64,000 nt of DNA, taken from the NCBI GenBank assembly GCA_007449985.2, contig VIIQ02000026.1, positions 62,001 through 126,000 on the forward strand, given 5' to 3'. Within the stretch, counting starts at the first letter, position 1, and each line of letters starts with the position of its first letter. Position numbers and translations under genes: made by a program. Under the pieces are notes generated by a model that saw nothing but the letters and a program-made list of their open reading frames with translations, was not told where the DNA came from and did no database searches. Below are positions 26,707 to 38,379 of this stretch, piece after piece. Origin of the DNA: Desmodesmus armatus (taxonomy: Eukaryota; Chlorophyta; Chlorophyceae; Sphaeropleales; Scenedesmaceae).

Positions 26707-27881
26707 TGCAACCAGCAGCACCATCCCTGACGCCTCAGCCTGGAGCCTCAGCCCAGCTGCTGCCACCACCAGCAGCTGACATACCAGCAGCTGCATACCC
26801 TGCTGCCACACTTGATCCTTCACTCCCTGTGCTTCTATCACCAGCAGCGGCAGCAGCAGCAGCATCAGGTCGAGTGGCTGTCAAGCAGGAGCCTGCAGGT
26901 GCCCACACAGCAGCAGGCGCCCTTTGGCCCCAGCCACTGCTGCTGCCCCTAAAACGGCCTGCAGAGCAGATTTTGGAAGCAGCAGGGCAGCAACAGCAAC
27001 AGCGGCGTCTTGCGGCAGGGACAGATGCTGCTGCCACCACGCTGCTTGGAGGCTCCACGCCTCAGCAGTTGGCGGCAGCAGGAGGCAGCAGGGGGCAGCA
27101 AAACAGGCAAGGGTGGAGCCACCAGCAGGTGATGCAGCAGCAGCAGGTCTCAGCAGACAGGGCAGGTATGTTTGTTGTTGCTGCTACAGGAGTGGGTGCT
27201 GCTGCAATGGGTGCTGCAGGCCCACTGCTAGCTGCCGGTGCTGCAGGCTCTGTGCACATCAAGCAGGAGTTGCCAGAAGTGATTGACCTAGCATGTGACT
27301 CAGATGATGATGAAGGGTGCGAGGCAAAGGGGCTACAGCAGCTCCAGCAGCAGCACCAGACAGCTCCCTTGCCAGCGGCACAGCTGCTGCCAGGCGCCCC
27401 TGCAGCAGCGGCAGCAACAGCAGGGACGGCGGCAGCGGCAGCAGGTGTTGCTGTCAGCCCTGCAGCAGCCCCTCCTGCCCCTCACTCTGCGACCCCTACC
27501 ACCCCCAATGCAGCTCCAGTTGCAGCACAGCCTGGCACGAGTGCCCCCAGCAGCACTACTGCTGCTGCTGCCTCAGCCCCTGCCAGCTCCCTGCTGCTGC
27601 CTCCAGGCCTGCAGCTACCTGACATATCCTCCCCTGCAGCCATGGAGGATCAGCTGACAGCATTCATGGGCAAGGCGCTGCGGCCGCTGCTGCCCCGCCA
27701 GCAGTACAGCAGGATCATGGAGCAGCTGGGTTTGGTGTTTGGGCGGTACATGTGTGGGCAGGGGGTGGGCGCAGAGCAGCTGCAGACCATGTACCTGTAT
27801 GTACAGGCTGCTGTTGATGGTGGGGAGGTGTGCAAGGTTGTGAGCACACTGGAGGACAGGCTGGGCAGGCTGGCTGGCTGA
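22181..27881 (+). CDS. SUMO-motif Q/A-rich protein family, copy 1 (frameshifted)
   Basis: Family not recognised. Exons: 22181-22267, 22502-23206, 23694-23852, 24561-24705 and 25038-27881 (phases 0,0,0,1). The first four and the start of the fifth encode about 430 residues shared by all copies: a Ser/Asp/Glu-rich stretch (SDTQDSDTQ), then a probably beta-rich region with LVTDLAEL, SCAVQVSVVVHPAGW, RAGEGKGLQVFPGSVTE, LACSQLPATVKFPL and PLSAYGGRRIA. Exon 5 is mostly Ala/Gln tracts with a basic nuclear-type signal (KKRRSSKLAKQK), repeated LLPLKRPAEQ boxes, VKQEP and IKQE (SUMO consensus PsiKxE) and PEVIDLACDSDDDE, a typical SUMO-interacting motif. It ends in a helical segment (GRYMCGQGVGAEQL). 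Relative to copy 2, one base is missing near 25311 and another near 25965-25990, so three frames are needed to read through; it may be a pseudogene or contain sequence errors. TGTAA lies at 28084-28088. Confidence 0.7.
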
Positions 27882-28735
27882 GATCTCTAGCTAGCCGGTT
27901 GAGGTCTCTATACCTGGGTAACAGGGCCTGCATGCAATGCCCAACGGTAGCAACTGTACAGTGGGCAAATGGGGGCATGCGCGTCTAATGTGTTGTTCCG
28001 GACGCGTCATGGCAGCTCCATGTGGTTGAAGATGCCACCAGCAGTGGTTGGTGGGCTGATTGGTGGTGCCATGGTGACAGATTTGTAACCAACGTCTGGA
28101 CAGCGGCTGCAGCACACTGTGACCATGTCGGTGCTGCAATCGCAAGGTAGGCTGTCACCCCAACCATCTAGCCCTGATGTTTGGCTAGCAGTCTACCTGC
28201 CATGCCATGTGCACACTGTTTGACACCATCACTGCTTCGAAGCTGCCTGAATTCAGGCCTGTTTGTTTTGCGGACGTGCAGCTCTACAGGTACCTGTTAT
28301 GCTGGTGCGCCATCCCCACAGCAAGCCTCCCCATATCGGATGCAAAGCTCACATCACGTTCCGAGAGAGGTTGATGCAGTAAACTTAGTAATTGAGCGTA
28401 GTCGCCATGACAGCGGTGCATTGGGGCAACACCCACAGGCAGGAAGGTTCCTGCCTGTGATGCAACCCTAGGGGTGTCGCCAGCCTTGTCCGCTAAAACC
28501 CTGATATTTGACCTGCTGTCATGTACGCGTATGACATGCTCCCTGTTGTTGGGCGCGCATCGAGGCATCGACATGGCGCGGCGCTCCGCACTTTCGCACT
28601 CGCGTGGGGAATGACGTTACACCATCGCGTCCACCACAACATAACATGACCGTCAAAACAACATCTCCTCCGTCGAATTGCAATAAAGTTATATTGCACA
28701 CAAGCTCTGATCACCAATAGCGCACTCTTCCAACC
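27882..28735. other. intergenic region between family copies 1 and 2
   Basis: No gene is recognised. TGTAA at 28084-28088 is a candidate poly(A) signal for copy 1. The right part should hold the promoter of copy 2; CAATAAAGTTATAT lies about 55 bases before its ATG but no canonical TATA box is certain. Confidence 0.45.
28084..28088 (+). terminator. candidate TGTAA poly(A) signal of family copy 1
   Basis: TGTAA, the usual poly(A) signal of green algae, lies about 200 bases after the stop of copy 1. Only position and sequence support it. Confidence 0.4.
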
Positions 28736-31700
28736 ATGAGTGGGTTCTCGCAGCACCATGCACAGCAGCGGTTGACGCTTGGCCAGCACTGCTCAGCTCC
28801 GGCCCAGGCTGCACAGACGCATTGCCTGGGATTACGCAGGAGCGTCAGGGTGAGCATGGTGTCAGATCCTGGCTCGAGTAGCATCAACTGTCAGTCCAAG
28901 GTAGTAGATCATGTGTTGCTGCTGCTGCTCCTGCTACTCGGCTTGGGCTGTCCACTCGTCACCTTGACGCAATCTCTGCTCTAATCGGCTGCAGACACTG
29001 GTTCTGCAGCGAGTTCCCTATAGGACGAGGCCCAAGGCTTCCAAGGCCCAGACAGCAGGAGCGGGCGCTGACAGCAGCAGCGAGTCAGACAGTGTGTTGG
29101 ATGGGTCCAGCGTTGACGCAGGGGACAGCGACACACAGAGCTGGGACGGGGGTGATGACCCCTTGGCAGGACCTGCCAGGCGCAGCAGGACTGCACGGCA
29201 GCAGGTCCGGGGGACCACTGCACCACCAGCGGCATGCGCAGCAGCAGCAGATGCGGGGCCTGCGGAACAAGCAGCACCAGCATCGGGCCAGCACCTGCCA
29301 AATACCCTCCACCAGCCTTACTCACGATTTTTAGTGTGCGGGGCAAAGTTCATGATCAAAAAGCTGTGCATAGCTAGCCAGCTGGTCACAGACCTTGCTG
29401 AGCTGCACTCAGAGGGCAGCTGTGCAGTGCAGGTGTCAGTGGTGGTGCACCACGCAGGCTGGGGGGACTCACAGGAGTGCAGGGACTACATAGAGCAGCA
29501 GCAGCAACCCAATGCAGCACAGCAGCGGCTACCAGCCAGCACTCAGCAGTATGGGCCGTATGAAGCAAGGCTGAAATGTGAGGGACAGCAGTTTGTAATC
29601 AGAGCGCTCTGTCATGGAGACGAGCTGCAGCCATTTGTCGCGGACAACGCTCACACACTCGTGCTTCGAGAAAAGGTAAGCTGCAGCATCATCATACGCA
29701 TCGCACTGTTGGTACTGCACAGGAACATGTGGCAGGTTTGACCAAGCTTGGCTGCTAACACCTTGGCTGCGAAGCCTTAGTAGTAGCTGTACCATGCCTT
29801 AGTCATACTTCGACTAAGCCACCCCCCTTGGTACACAACTGTACTGCGGCCCCCCTTGGTGCTGGCCAGACCCCCTTAGTATGAAACACACCAAGGGGGC
29901 TACGTACTACTATGAGTAAGGGTAGAGGCTTAGTATACCAAGGGGGGTGCCGGGCTAGTGAAGGATCAAGTCAAGGTCAAGGTCAGACATATGCTATTAT
30001 TGGAGGTGTGCATTCTCTCACCCCAGGCATCACTTTCCCAATGTGCCTGTACCCCTGGTAACCTTAAGGTTGGGTCGTGACATGCCCAAACCTGTGGCAC
30101 ATTAGGGTTGAGGGAACTGGCGGGTACTAAACCGCGGCTGTGAAAGTGGCACTGCAGAAAAGTGACTCATAGGCCTAGCTTTGAGCCTGCAATAGAGATT
30201 CTGTTGCAGGTTTGGGGGTTGGTCAAATGCCACTATGTCAGTACACAGCTGCTTTTTTCATAAACATCTGACACGGGAATATGGATAACCAGCATGGGCT
30301 GCACGAGAACGTGCCAGGGAGCGAAGTACAACTTTGGCATCAACTTACTCAAAATTCACGTGTAGGATTCTTGCCAGGCTTGAGCAGCCACCCAGGACTG
30401 TGGCATTTTTGGCATCCCCAAAATCCCACCGAATCCCTTTGCCAATTTTCACTTGCTGCTGTTGAAGGTGACCCCTCCCCGTTGCTGCATTCATGCAGCA
30501 GCAGCTCTGTCATGACAGAGCAGAGCACCTGCTGTGGCCGCGCATTGAGCTCAAGCTGGGATGTAATAGCCAAAAATGGACCGTCAAGACCGCCTCACAG
30601 CAGCAAATGTCCAGACAGCTTTTCCAAGGATAAGCATTTATGACCACCTTGGCTATGTGGTGCATACGGTAGGCATCTTGTAGGGTGAATATGCATGCAC
30701 CGTCTCTGATTACACCCCCCCTGCATGCAGGTCCCGGTTGCTGCTGGCCAGCATGCCCCCCCTCACTTCAGGCTGCATGCACAGCCAGGCAGCCCAGCAC
30801 AGCCCAGAAACCATTACAGCAGGACCATCAGCCGTGCTGGTGAGGGCAAGGGGCTGCAGGTGTTCCCTGGCAGCGTGACAGAGGTCACAACACTTGAGGT
30901 GGGACACTGTGGTCATGCGGTGGCTGAGTGGACATTTCGTATCAAGCTTCCGAAGCTTCACGAGTCCGACTCGGGCCGGGGTCCATAGAGAGAGTGAAAA
31001 AAAGGAGGGAAAGAGTGAAAATTTTTGCAACAAATGAAAAGAAAGGGAGAAGAGGGGGGAGGGAAGGGGGGAAAGGGGGGAGGGGAGGGAGAAGGCTGTC
31101 AGGGTGGCGGGAAAGTTTCGTCTGTGCGCCTGGTCACACCATGCCTCAAAACCCTTCTTGCAAAGGTTTTGTAAAGCAATCTTTCTGTGTTGATGGCCGC
31201 GTCCTGCGAAGTGCGGCCTTCAGCAACTGAAGGCGAGTTGCCTGGAGGTTGCATATGCTAGAAAGTAGGGAACGAAAGTTTCAGCTCACCGCAGGATGTA
31301 CTATGTGGCCTTTCCCGCCGTCTCAACAGTCAACGCAGCGATCAGGAGCGGGACTTTGATGCTTGCTTTGTCCACGATCGATGCAAGCTGAGCTTTCATT
31401 TCTCATCTTATTAAATGGATACTTCACAACACCTTGTTCTCCTTCATTGGTTTGTCCACCCATTCTGTTACACCGGGGCACCAAGTCAACAACACACAAC
31501 GGCATGACGTTGCGGCTGCACATGACCCTACTCAGCGGCCTGGCCAAGGCCTGGTGCCAAGGCCTGCTCTGCTGCCAACTTGGCTGCTTGGAGTTTCTGC
31601 TGCCGGTGTGCCCAAACCTTGCTTGGGTCTGGTTCATAGCATTTGCAACCCTTCATTGAGCACTTGTAATCCATGCCTGCTTTGGCAGGGCATTGTTGCC

Positions 31701-34700
31701 AAACACACATGTTTGGGCCAACACCAATCCTCGTTGCACCTTCATAGTGATGGGGTTGCTTGGCCAAAAAATGACAGTTGCTGCACACTTTGGGTGTGCC
31801 TTTGCCACCACGGCGGTTGCGGTGTGGTTGAGGATTGTACCCTGGCCTTGGCGCATCAGCAACACCCTGCATTGCGCACACAACAAGGGATTAATTGGTG
31901 GCAACATGTTGGCTTTGGCACTTGTGGCACACCATCCATGTTTGCGCGCAGGACCAACCTTCTGTGACATGCAACTCGCCGCAATCACCAGCAGGTTCAC
32001 ATACTCACATGTAGTGCTTGTGCGCCTATTCCAGTGGCATTGGTGTCCACGCCACTCACTTCTGTTGGTACATGCTGGCTGTTGGTGTTGGGTCCAGCAT
32101 CATTCATGGCATCCATGTTATATGTGTGCTGCACTCCCTGCATTCAAACAAGGATAATGTTGTGAGGGTGTAAAAAATTGCTTACATAGTGGCGTGCATG
32201 CATGTCACATGCATGCCGCAAGTTGTGAGAGGGTGTGTGTGATCGCAACGGGAACACCATGACTTTCTCTTAGTGATCACCTGTGTCGTGGTGGCATGGC
32301 TGAATGATGCTGTATGCATAGTCGCCAGTGATGGTGCAGGCACACCCAATGCAGCCATGACAACTGGGTGTGACATATCAAGCCCCAACGAGGCGTGAGA
32401 GTCAGCCACAGGGCATACACCTGGCCAGATTAGCCACACCAAATTTCCAGGACTTGTCAGTATGCTTGTGCTTGCACTGGTGGCTCTTACCTACAAAGCA
32501 ACAGCCACAGATCACCAGATACACAGTAGAGTGGAGGTTTCAAGGGGCAGGGTGACATGCGTGTGTGACTTGGGGGGGGGGGTGAGGGGGTGAGGGGGGG
32601 GGGGGGTGCCATGAATACCTCCACGTTTGCCAGTGCCCCTTCCCCCTCCTGCACTTTTGCTGTTGATGCAAAGTCCACCCTGCTTGCTCCCGTCTGTCAA
32701 AACAACAACCATAGTTCCTTCTGCCAGCATAAGTGCATGTCGGAAGCAAGCCAACTCATTCACCCTGTTGTGTCTCACATGGATCATCTCCACTGCCTGC
32801 CGGGACCCCTGCACAACGTAGTTACACCAGCAGCAGGGGCATACATCTTGTTGAGTGCGCATAGCAGGTGTTGTGCGTGCACAACTGTTCAGCAGTAGAT
32901 GTGCTGGCCTACATGGCAGTCATTTGTTGCAAGCAGCCCACACACACACACCCTCCTGCACCTCATACAATTCACCCTCAGCATATCGCTGCTGGACCCT
33001 GACACCTAACAGTGCCATCCATGCAGCAAATGCTGTGTACTGTACTGCAAAGCACCTCCCCCCCCCCCCCCCCGGGCTTCCATCCACAGTGCCCCCCCTC
33101 CCCTCCCTTCCCCCCCCCCCCTCGCTGCCAACCACAGTGCCCCCCCTTCCCCCCCTGGCATCCACAGTGCCACCCCTCCCCTCCCTCCCTCCCCCTCGCT
33201 GCCAACCACAGTGCCCCCCTTTCCCCATCGCTGCCAACCACAATGCCCCCCACTCCCCTGCCTCCCTCCCCCTCGCTGCCAACCACAGTGCCCCCCCTCC
33301 CCTCCCCGTCGCTGCCAACCACAGTGCCCCCCCCCCCCCCCCCCCTGGCATCCACTGTCCCCCCACCCTCCCTTCCCCCCGCCCTGGCATCCACAGTGCC
33401 CCACACCCTCCCTCCCTCGCCCTAGCTGCCAACCACAGTGCCCCACACCCTCCCTCCCTCCCTCCCCCTCCCTGCCAACCACAGTGCCCGCCCCCCCTCC
33501 CCCCCTCCCCCCTCGTGCACCTCATGCCACTCACCCTCATCATCTTGCTGCTTGACCCTGACTCCAAACAGTGCCATCCATGCAGCAAATGCTGTGTACC
33601 GCCATTCTGTTACCACAAAATCCAGCAACTGACTGCGGCTTTGGCCCTGGGTCAACCATGCTACAGCAATGAAGGTAGCTGCTGCTGTGCACAGCCAGTC
33701 AACTGTCCAGCGTCCAACTGCAGCTGCACAGGAGATAACCACATCTTTGTAGATGTCGGTGCATGCCAGGTACACTGCTGCTGACCATGCCAGGAATTTC
33801 CTGCAGGCTGTGGGGGGGCTGGGGTCTGTTGCAATCTGCCACAGCAGACAGCGGCAAAACGCCCACAGTGCATAGGCCGCAGGCAGCGTGACCGTGAAGG
33901 GTGTTGCTGCTACTACGGATAGCAGCCACAGAAGGGGCAGCAAAGGGGCACACGCACAGCAGCCTGCCACCCTCAGCGGCAGTGTCCATAGATCAGCAAC
34001 AGCCTTCACTCCTCCACAGGCTGCTGCGGCTGCTGCGGCGCACCAGGCTGTAGACCTGATTTCCGGAAGATTGCCACAGCCATAAGGTGCGTGCACCAGA
34101 CTGTTGATTGGCTGATGCTTCTGCAGCAGCTGCTCTGTGCTGCTGGTGCCAGTGACTAGAGACAGGGGGCCTGCTAAGAAGATCCCCGAGAGTGACGAGG
34201 CCAGAATGAGATAGTGTATGAGTATGGGTATCATTCTGGCTTGTTACGCATTGATCGGCGCTGCAGGGAAGGAAGATAGTTCAAATGCAGATGGAACCGC
34301 TGGTGATTGAGAAAGCCGCGGCCAATCGGCGGCAGACGTCCCTGAGCAACCTTAAAGTAACTTGTTGTGCAACATTAAAGCTGGTACAGCCTCAACGCTG
34401 GCACCAGCCAGTCAACGGTCACTGTTGGTTCGGATTCTGTACACGGAAACCTCCTGTCCTTACGGAACATGTACAGAGTAACTATGTCTGCGCGATGGCG
34501 TGCTTTCTGGCCCGAAAGGACTCCACGAGAAAGTCACTGAGCTAGGCAGGCTTGCTGCTTACGCTGCGTGGCGCCTTACGAGCTAATCAATACTAATCAG
34601 AGTAACTTTGAAGACCTAATCATGGGCGTCTTCAGGGCATCCAGCCCGTTTGAGGGAAGCTCCTTACTACTGTGACTTGCGCAAGTCACTGATGTGCCAA

Positions 34701-37700
34701 GACAGGCCGCGAGAGGCCGCAAAAACATGCCCGTAAATATACATAAGTCACTTGTGATGGTTGTGGTTAATTACAAGCGCTGTAAAAGCCCCTGGTGAGA
34801 GACCCGCCAGGCCAGTGACTGTCGAGCCCTATCGATCACTCTGCCCATGTTACTGAGCCCGTGACATCAACTGATATGTAGTGTGAGCATGCCACACTCC
34901 GTAGGAAAGAGCAAGTGCCCCTCATGTAATACAACGTTGTATTACGTTAACGCAAGCCTGTGATGGCCGCATTTTCGACAAAGGCCATATCGGCTCATCG
35001 CATGTGCATGTGCATATGGCCAATCCAAAGCTGTTGTACAAGGAGGGTGTCCAGCTTTCAAAGCTGATGCGCGGTCTGGGTGTTGGGCACCTCTTGAGTT
35101 AGGGTGCGTTCTTCACGAGTGAGGCTTTGCCTTCCAGCGCTCAGGGGTAGGCTGAGATCTGTCTGGCTAGCCAGTGGGGTGTGCGGCCACGCCCCCACCC
35201 TATGCAAAGGTTTGGTGTAAGATTTTTGTGGGCGGAAAGACAACCACTTTCTTGGTGGTGGGCAGCCGCAGTTGATCCAGCTGCACCATTCAGTAGCCCA
35301 ATGTTTTGCAGGCCAATGGGTGCCTGACACTGTCGCGTAGCCTGCACACTCATCTGTAGCCATGCACTCCCCCACCCAACATCACTGCTGCCTTGACTTG
35401 GTGCAGGCAGGAGAGTTGCACATCGAGGCAGCTGGTGGGCACATGCGCATGCGTGTGAACGTCCCCAGGCCCCTGGTGTGCTCACAGCTGCCTGCTACTG
35501 TGAAGTTCCCTTTGAGCATCACTGTGACTGTGCTGGAGCAATGGGCAGCAGGTACGGCGGTACCCAAGCGATGTTGCTCCTGCTTGATGTTAGCAAGGTA
35601 CTTCTGCGTACAGAGCGCTAACTGATTAGGGATCTGTTGACTGTCATATATCTTGGAACGATCACAGCACATTTTTGGTCAGCAACACAGCTAAGCAGTA
35701 TCCGTTCCGCCATTCTCTTGACCACATTTGATCTGCCAGAGGCGTGCGAATTTTATCTGTATGCATAGCAATTGGATCGTGGTGTCAGCAACAACATGCT
35801 AACATGATGCCCCACCATCCATCTCACAAGTCCTGCCTGGTTGCAGGTGTACCTGACCGGCCTGTGGGGCAGTGGCCCAACCCTCAGGAGATGAAGGACA
35901 TGAAGCTGTACCAGAAACCATCCAATGGCCAGGTGTACTGGCGTGTAAACCAACCTAACCCACTGTCAGCCTATGACGGCCGGCGCATCGCCAAGATGTC
36001 GCTTATGCCACACCAGGATAGCTTCAGGCTCACCCTCACACTGGCAGCACCAGCAACACCAGCACCAGTACCAACACCAGCAGCTGCAGGAGCAGGCACC
36101 ACAGACCTTGCCCCAAGCCCTCAGCCAGTAGCCGCAGCACACCCCAACACTGTGACCACTACCACAGGTACTGCTGCTCTCGGCAGGGCAGCAGCTGCCC
36201 CAGGCCCACACATCGCCCCAGCACAGCCAGCAGCACCCTCAGCTGCAACAGCAGCACCCTCAATGGGACCAATGCCACCACCTGCTGCTGCACTACTGGA
36301 GAGCCTGCCTGCAAGCCTAGGCCTGCCAGCTGATGTAAGGGCTGGGACAGCAGCAGGCTGTGAGCCAGCAGCACGGACAGGCCAGAAGTGGCGGAGCAGC
36401 AGGCTGGCAAAGCGGCAACAGGATACACACGTGACACCAGCCGCAGCACGATCAGCACCACCAGCATCATCAACAGCAGCAGCAGCGGCCGCCGCTGCTG
36501 CAGCAGCAGTCACCTCAGGCTCACAGGGTCAGGTCTCACACCAGACGGCTCAGCGACGTGGGTCTGCTGCATCATCAGCAGCAGACACCCCAGCAGCAGC
36601 AGCAGCAGCAGCAGAAGGAGTGACAGCCCAGCAGCAGCCCACAGGTGCCTACAGGCTAGCAGGCTCCCGTGATCCCCGGTCAGTGTTGCTGCACTACCAG
36701 CAGCTTGCAACAATGAGGCGGGATGCAGGCAGTGGCGCGGCAGCAACAGCAGGGCCAGCTGCAGCATCTGCTGCGCCAAGCAACAACAGGCTTGGCATTA
36801 CCATCAAGCAGCTTCAGCAGCAGCAGACAAATTTGACGTCACCACCAGCAGCAGCAGCAGCAGCAGCTGCGGAAGTTTCTGCTGCTCCCACTGTCGCAGT
36901 CAACTCTTCAGGCCCATCAGCAGCAGCAGCAGCATCTGCAGGGGTAGTCATGAGCGAGCCAGCAGCATTTGAAACTCCATCAGCCCCGCTTGGCCCCCGG
37001 CCAATGCTGCTGCCCCTCAAACGGCCTGCAGAGCAGCCACTAGTAGCAGCAGTAGCATCAGCAGCAGCAGCAGCGAAAGTACAGCGGAAGCACGTGGCAG
37101 CAGGGGTTGTTGAGATCAACCCTCAAACAAGTGCCGGCGCTTATGGTGTGCCTGCAGTTGCTGGCGGGGTGCAGCAGCAGCAGCCGCAGGTGCAGCCGCA
37201 GGTGCAACCAGCAGCACCATCCCTGACACCTCAGCCAGGAGCCTCAGCACAGCTGCTGCTGCCACCAGCAGTTCACATGCCAGCAGCCGCTAATGCTGCT
37301 GGCACACCAAGTCCTTCAATCCCTGCAGTTCTATCACCAGCAGCAGCAGCAGCAGCAGCTGGACTGGCTGTCAAGCAGGAGCCTGCAGGTGCCCACACAG
37401 CAGCAGGCCCCCTTTGGCCCCAGCCACTGCTGCTGCCCCTAAAGCGGCCTGCAGAGCAGCTTTTGGCAGCAGCAGGGCAGCAGCAGCAGAGGCGACTTGC
37501 GGCAGGGGCAGTAGCTGCTCACACTACCCTGCTTGAAGGCCCCACTCCTGAGGTGTTGAAACCAGCAGGCAGCAGCAGGGATCAGCACAGGCAAGGGTGG
37601 AGCCACCAGCAAGTGATGCAGCAGCAGCAGCAGGCTGCAGCAGACAGGGCCAACTTGTTTGGTGCTGCTGCCATGGCTGCTGCAGGCCCACTGCTAGCTG

Positions 37701-38379
37701 CCGCTGCTACAGGCCCTGTTTCCATCAAGCAGGAGCTACCAGAAGTGATTGACCTGGCAGGTGACACAGATGATGATGAAGGGTGTGAGGCGCAGGGCCA
37801 ACAGCCTGTGCAACGGCTCCAGCAGGAGCGGCTCCAGCAGCAGCAGCAGACAGCCCCCCTGCCAGTGCCACAGCTGCTGCCAGGTGCCCCTGCAGCAGCG
37901 CAGCAGCAGCAGGGGCGGCAGCAGCGGCAGCAGGTGATGCTGCCAGGCCTGCAGCAGCCTCAACTGCCCCTCAGCCTGCGGCCCCTGCCACCCCCAGTGC
38001 ATCCCCCTTTGCAGCCCAGCCGGGTGCAGCTGCCCATGGCAGTGTTGCTGCTGCTGCTGCGTCAGCCCCCGCAGGCACCCTGCTGCTGCCACCAGGCCTG
38101 CAGCTGCTCCCTGCCTCCTCTGCTGCTGCCATGGAGGAGCAGCTGACAGCCCTCTTGTGTGATGAGGTCAGGCCGCGGCTGGCCCCACAGCAGCTGCAGC
38201 AGTACAGTAGGGCGATGGAGCAGCTGGGGGTGGTGTTTGGGCGGCATATGTGTGGTCAGGGTGTGAGTGCGGGCCAGCTGAAGACCATGTATGCGTACGT
38301 GCAGGCAGCTGTTGATGGCGGGGTGGTGGAGAAGGTGTTGGACACGCTGGAGGACAGGCTGGGCAGGCTGCTGGGGTGA
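28736..38379 (+). CDS. SUMO-motif Q/A-rich protein family, copy 2 (one frame break)
   Basis: This is the most intact copy. Exons: 28736-28849, 28995-29675, 30731-30898, 35407-35551 and 35847-38379, with the same phases as copies 1 and 3. Residues 1-370 are the conserved region (LVTDLAELHSEGSCAVQVSV, SRAGEGKGLQVFPGSVTE). Exon 5 has PNPLSAYDGRRIAKMSL, long Ala/Gln tracts, three LLPLKRPAEQ boxes, VKQEPAGAH and then IKQELPEVIDLAGDTDDDEG near 37722-37785, which combines a SUMO-attachment consensus with a SUMO-interacting motif and an acidic tail. The C-terminal segment (QYSRAMEQLGVVFGRHM, to TGA at 38377) is in another frame: copy 1 has an extra G where copy 2 reads GCAGCAGCGCAGCAG near 37891-37902. 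Intron 3 is about 4.5 kb, against about 0.5-0.7 kb in the other copies. A nuclear, SUMO-dependent regulator is an inference from motifs only. Confidence 0.75.
29760..29950. repeat. CCCCCTTGGTA direct and inverted repeats
   Basis: CCCCCTTGGT or CCCCCTTAGT occurs three times in one orientation and ACCAAGGGGG twice in the other within 190 bases, interspersed with CTTAGTA/TACTAAG pieces. The cluster lies in intron 2 of family copy 2 and could fold into large stem-loops. Confidence 0.7.
31010..31100. repeat. purine-only G/A tract
   Basis: About 80 bases consist almost only of G and A, with repeated GGGGGGAGGG-type runs. It could form triplex or G-quadruplex structures. It sits near the left edge of the extra DNA in intron 3. 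Confidence 0.8.
31528..34234 (-). CDS. nested gene candidate, hydrophobic N-terminal part and Cys-rich C-terminal part
   Basis: Not recognised. Supported pieces on the minus strand are: 33535-34234, starting MIPILIHYLILASS, with several hydrophobic stretches and ending at a good donor (GTGAGTGG); a segment around 32690-32860 (RHNRVNELACFRHALMLAEG); 32281 to about 32410, ending at a GTGATC donor; 32009-32137 (phase 0 on both sides); and 31528-31866, ending in TAG. The last exon has Cys pairs and single Cys (KVCSNCHFL, CVWQQCP, YKCSMKGCKCYEPDP) that could bind zinc, then a short charged helix. The joints between the upper pieces could not be settled. It is antisense to, and inside, intron 3 of family copy 2. 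It may belong to a mobile element, but no transposase or reverse transcriptase motif is visible. Confidence 0.35.
32930..33045 (-). repeat. duplicated exon end of the nested gene
   Basis: Translated on the minus strand this reads YTAFAAWMALLGVRVQQ, against YTAFAAWMALFGVRVKQQ at the true exon end near 33535-33600. The donor position is kept (GTGAATTG against GTGAGTGG). The C-rich minisatellite separates the two copies. Confidence 0.7.
33055..33505. repeat. C-rich minisatellite with CACAGTGCCCC core
   Basis: About eleven copies of CTGCCAACCACAGTGCC or TGGCATCCACAGTGCC are separated by runs of C and CCCT of varying length. The array lies between an exon end of the nested gene (33535) and a degenerate copy of that exon end (32930-33045). 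The proline-rich or glycine-rich frames read across it are products of the repeat. Confidence 0.85.

Larger units (their letters stand above)
30960..35150. mobile_element. about 4.2 kb insertion in intron 3 of family copy 2
   Basis: Just after exon 3 the three copies share intron sequence (GAGGTGGGACAC-type start). Copy 2 diverges near 30960 and resumes similarity near 35160, at CCAGTGGGGTGTGC, matching copy 1 near 24334. The DNA between is absent from the other copies. It contains a purine-rich tract, a minus-strand gene candidate, a C-rich minisatellite and AT-richer flanks. I found no clear terminal repeats or target duplication, so it may be a transposon, a duplicated gene or the ancestral intron lost from the other copies. 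Confidence 0.45.

Noticed and set aside
33055..33505. CRISPR-like array of regularly spaced repeats
   Set aside because: Spacers are homopolymer C runs of irregular length, not unique sequences, and the genome is eukaryotic.
32855..33784. Long proline-rich (plus) and glycine-rich (minus) open frames
   Set aside because: They run through a C-rich minisatellite that has no stop codons; composition, not coding, keeps them open.
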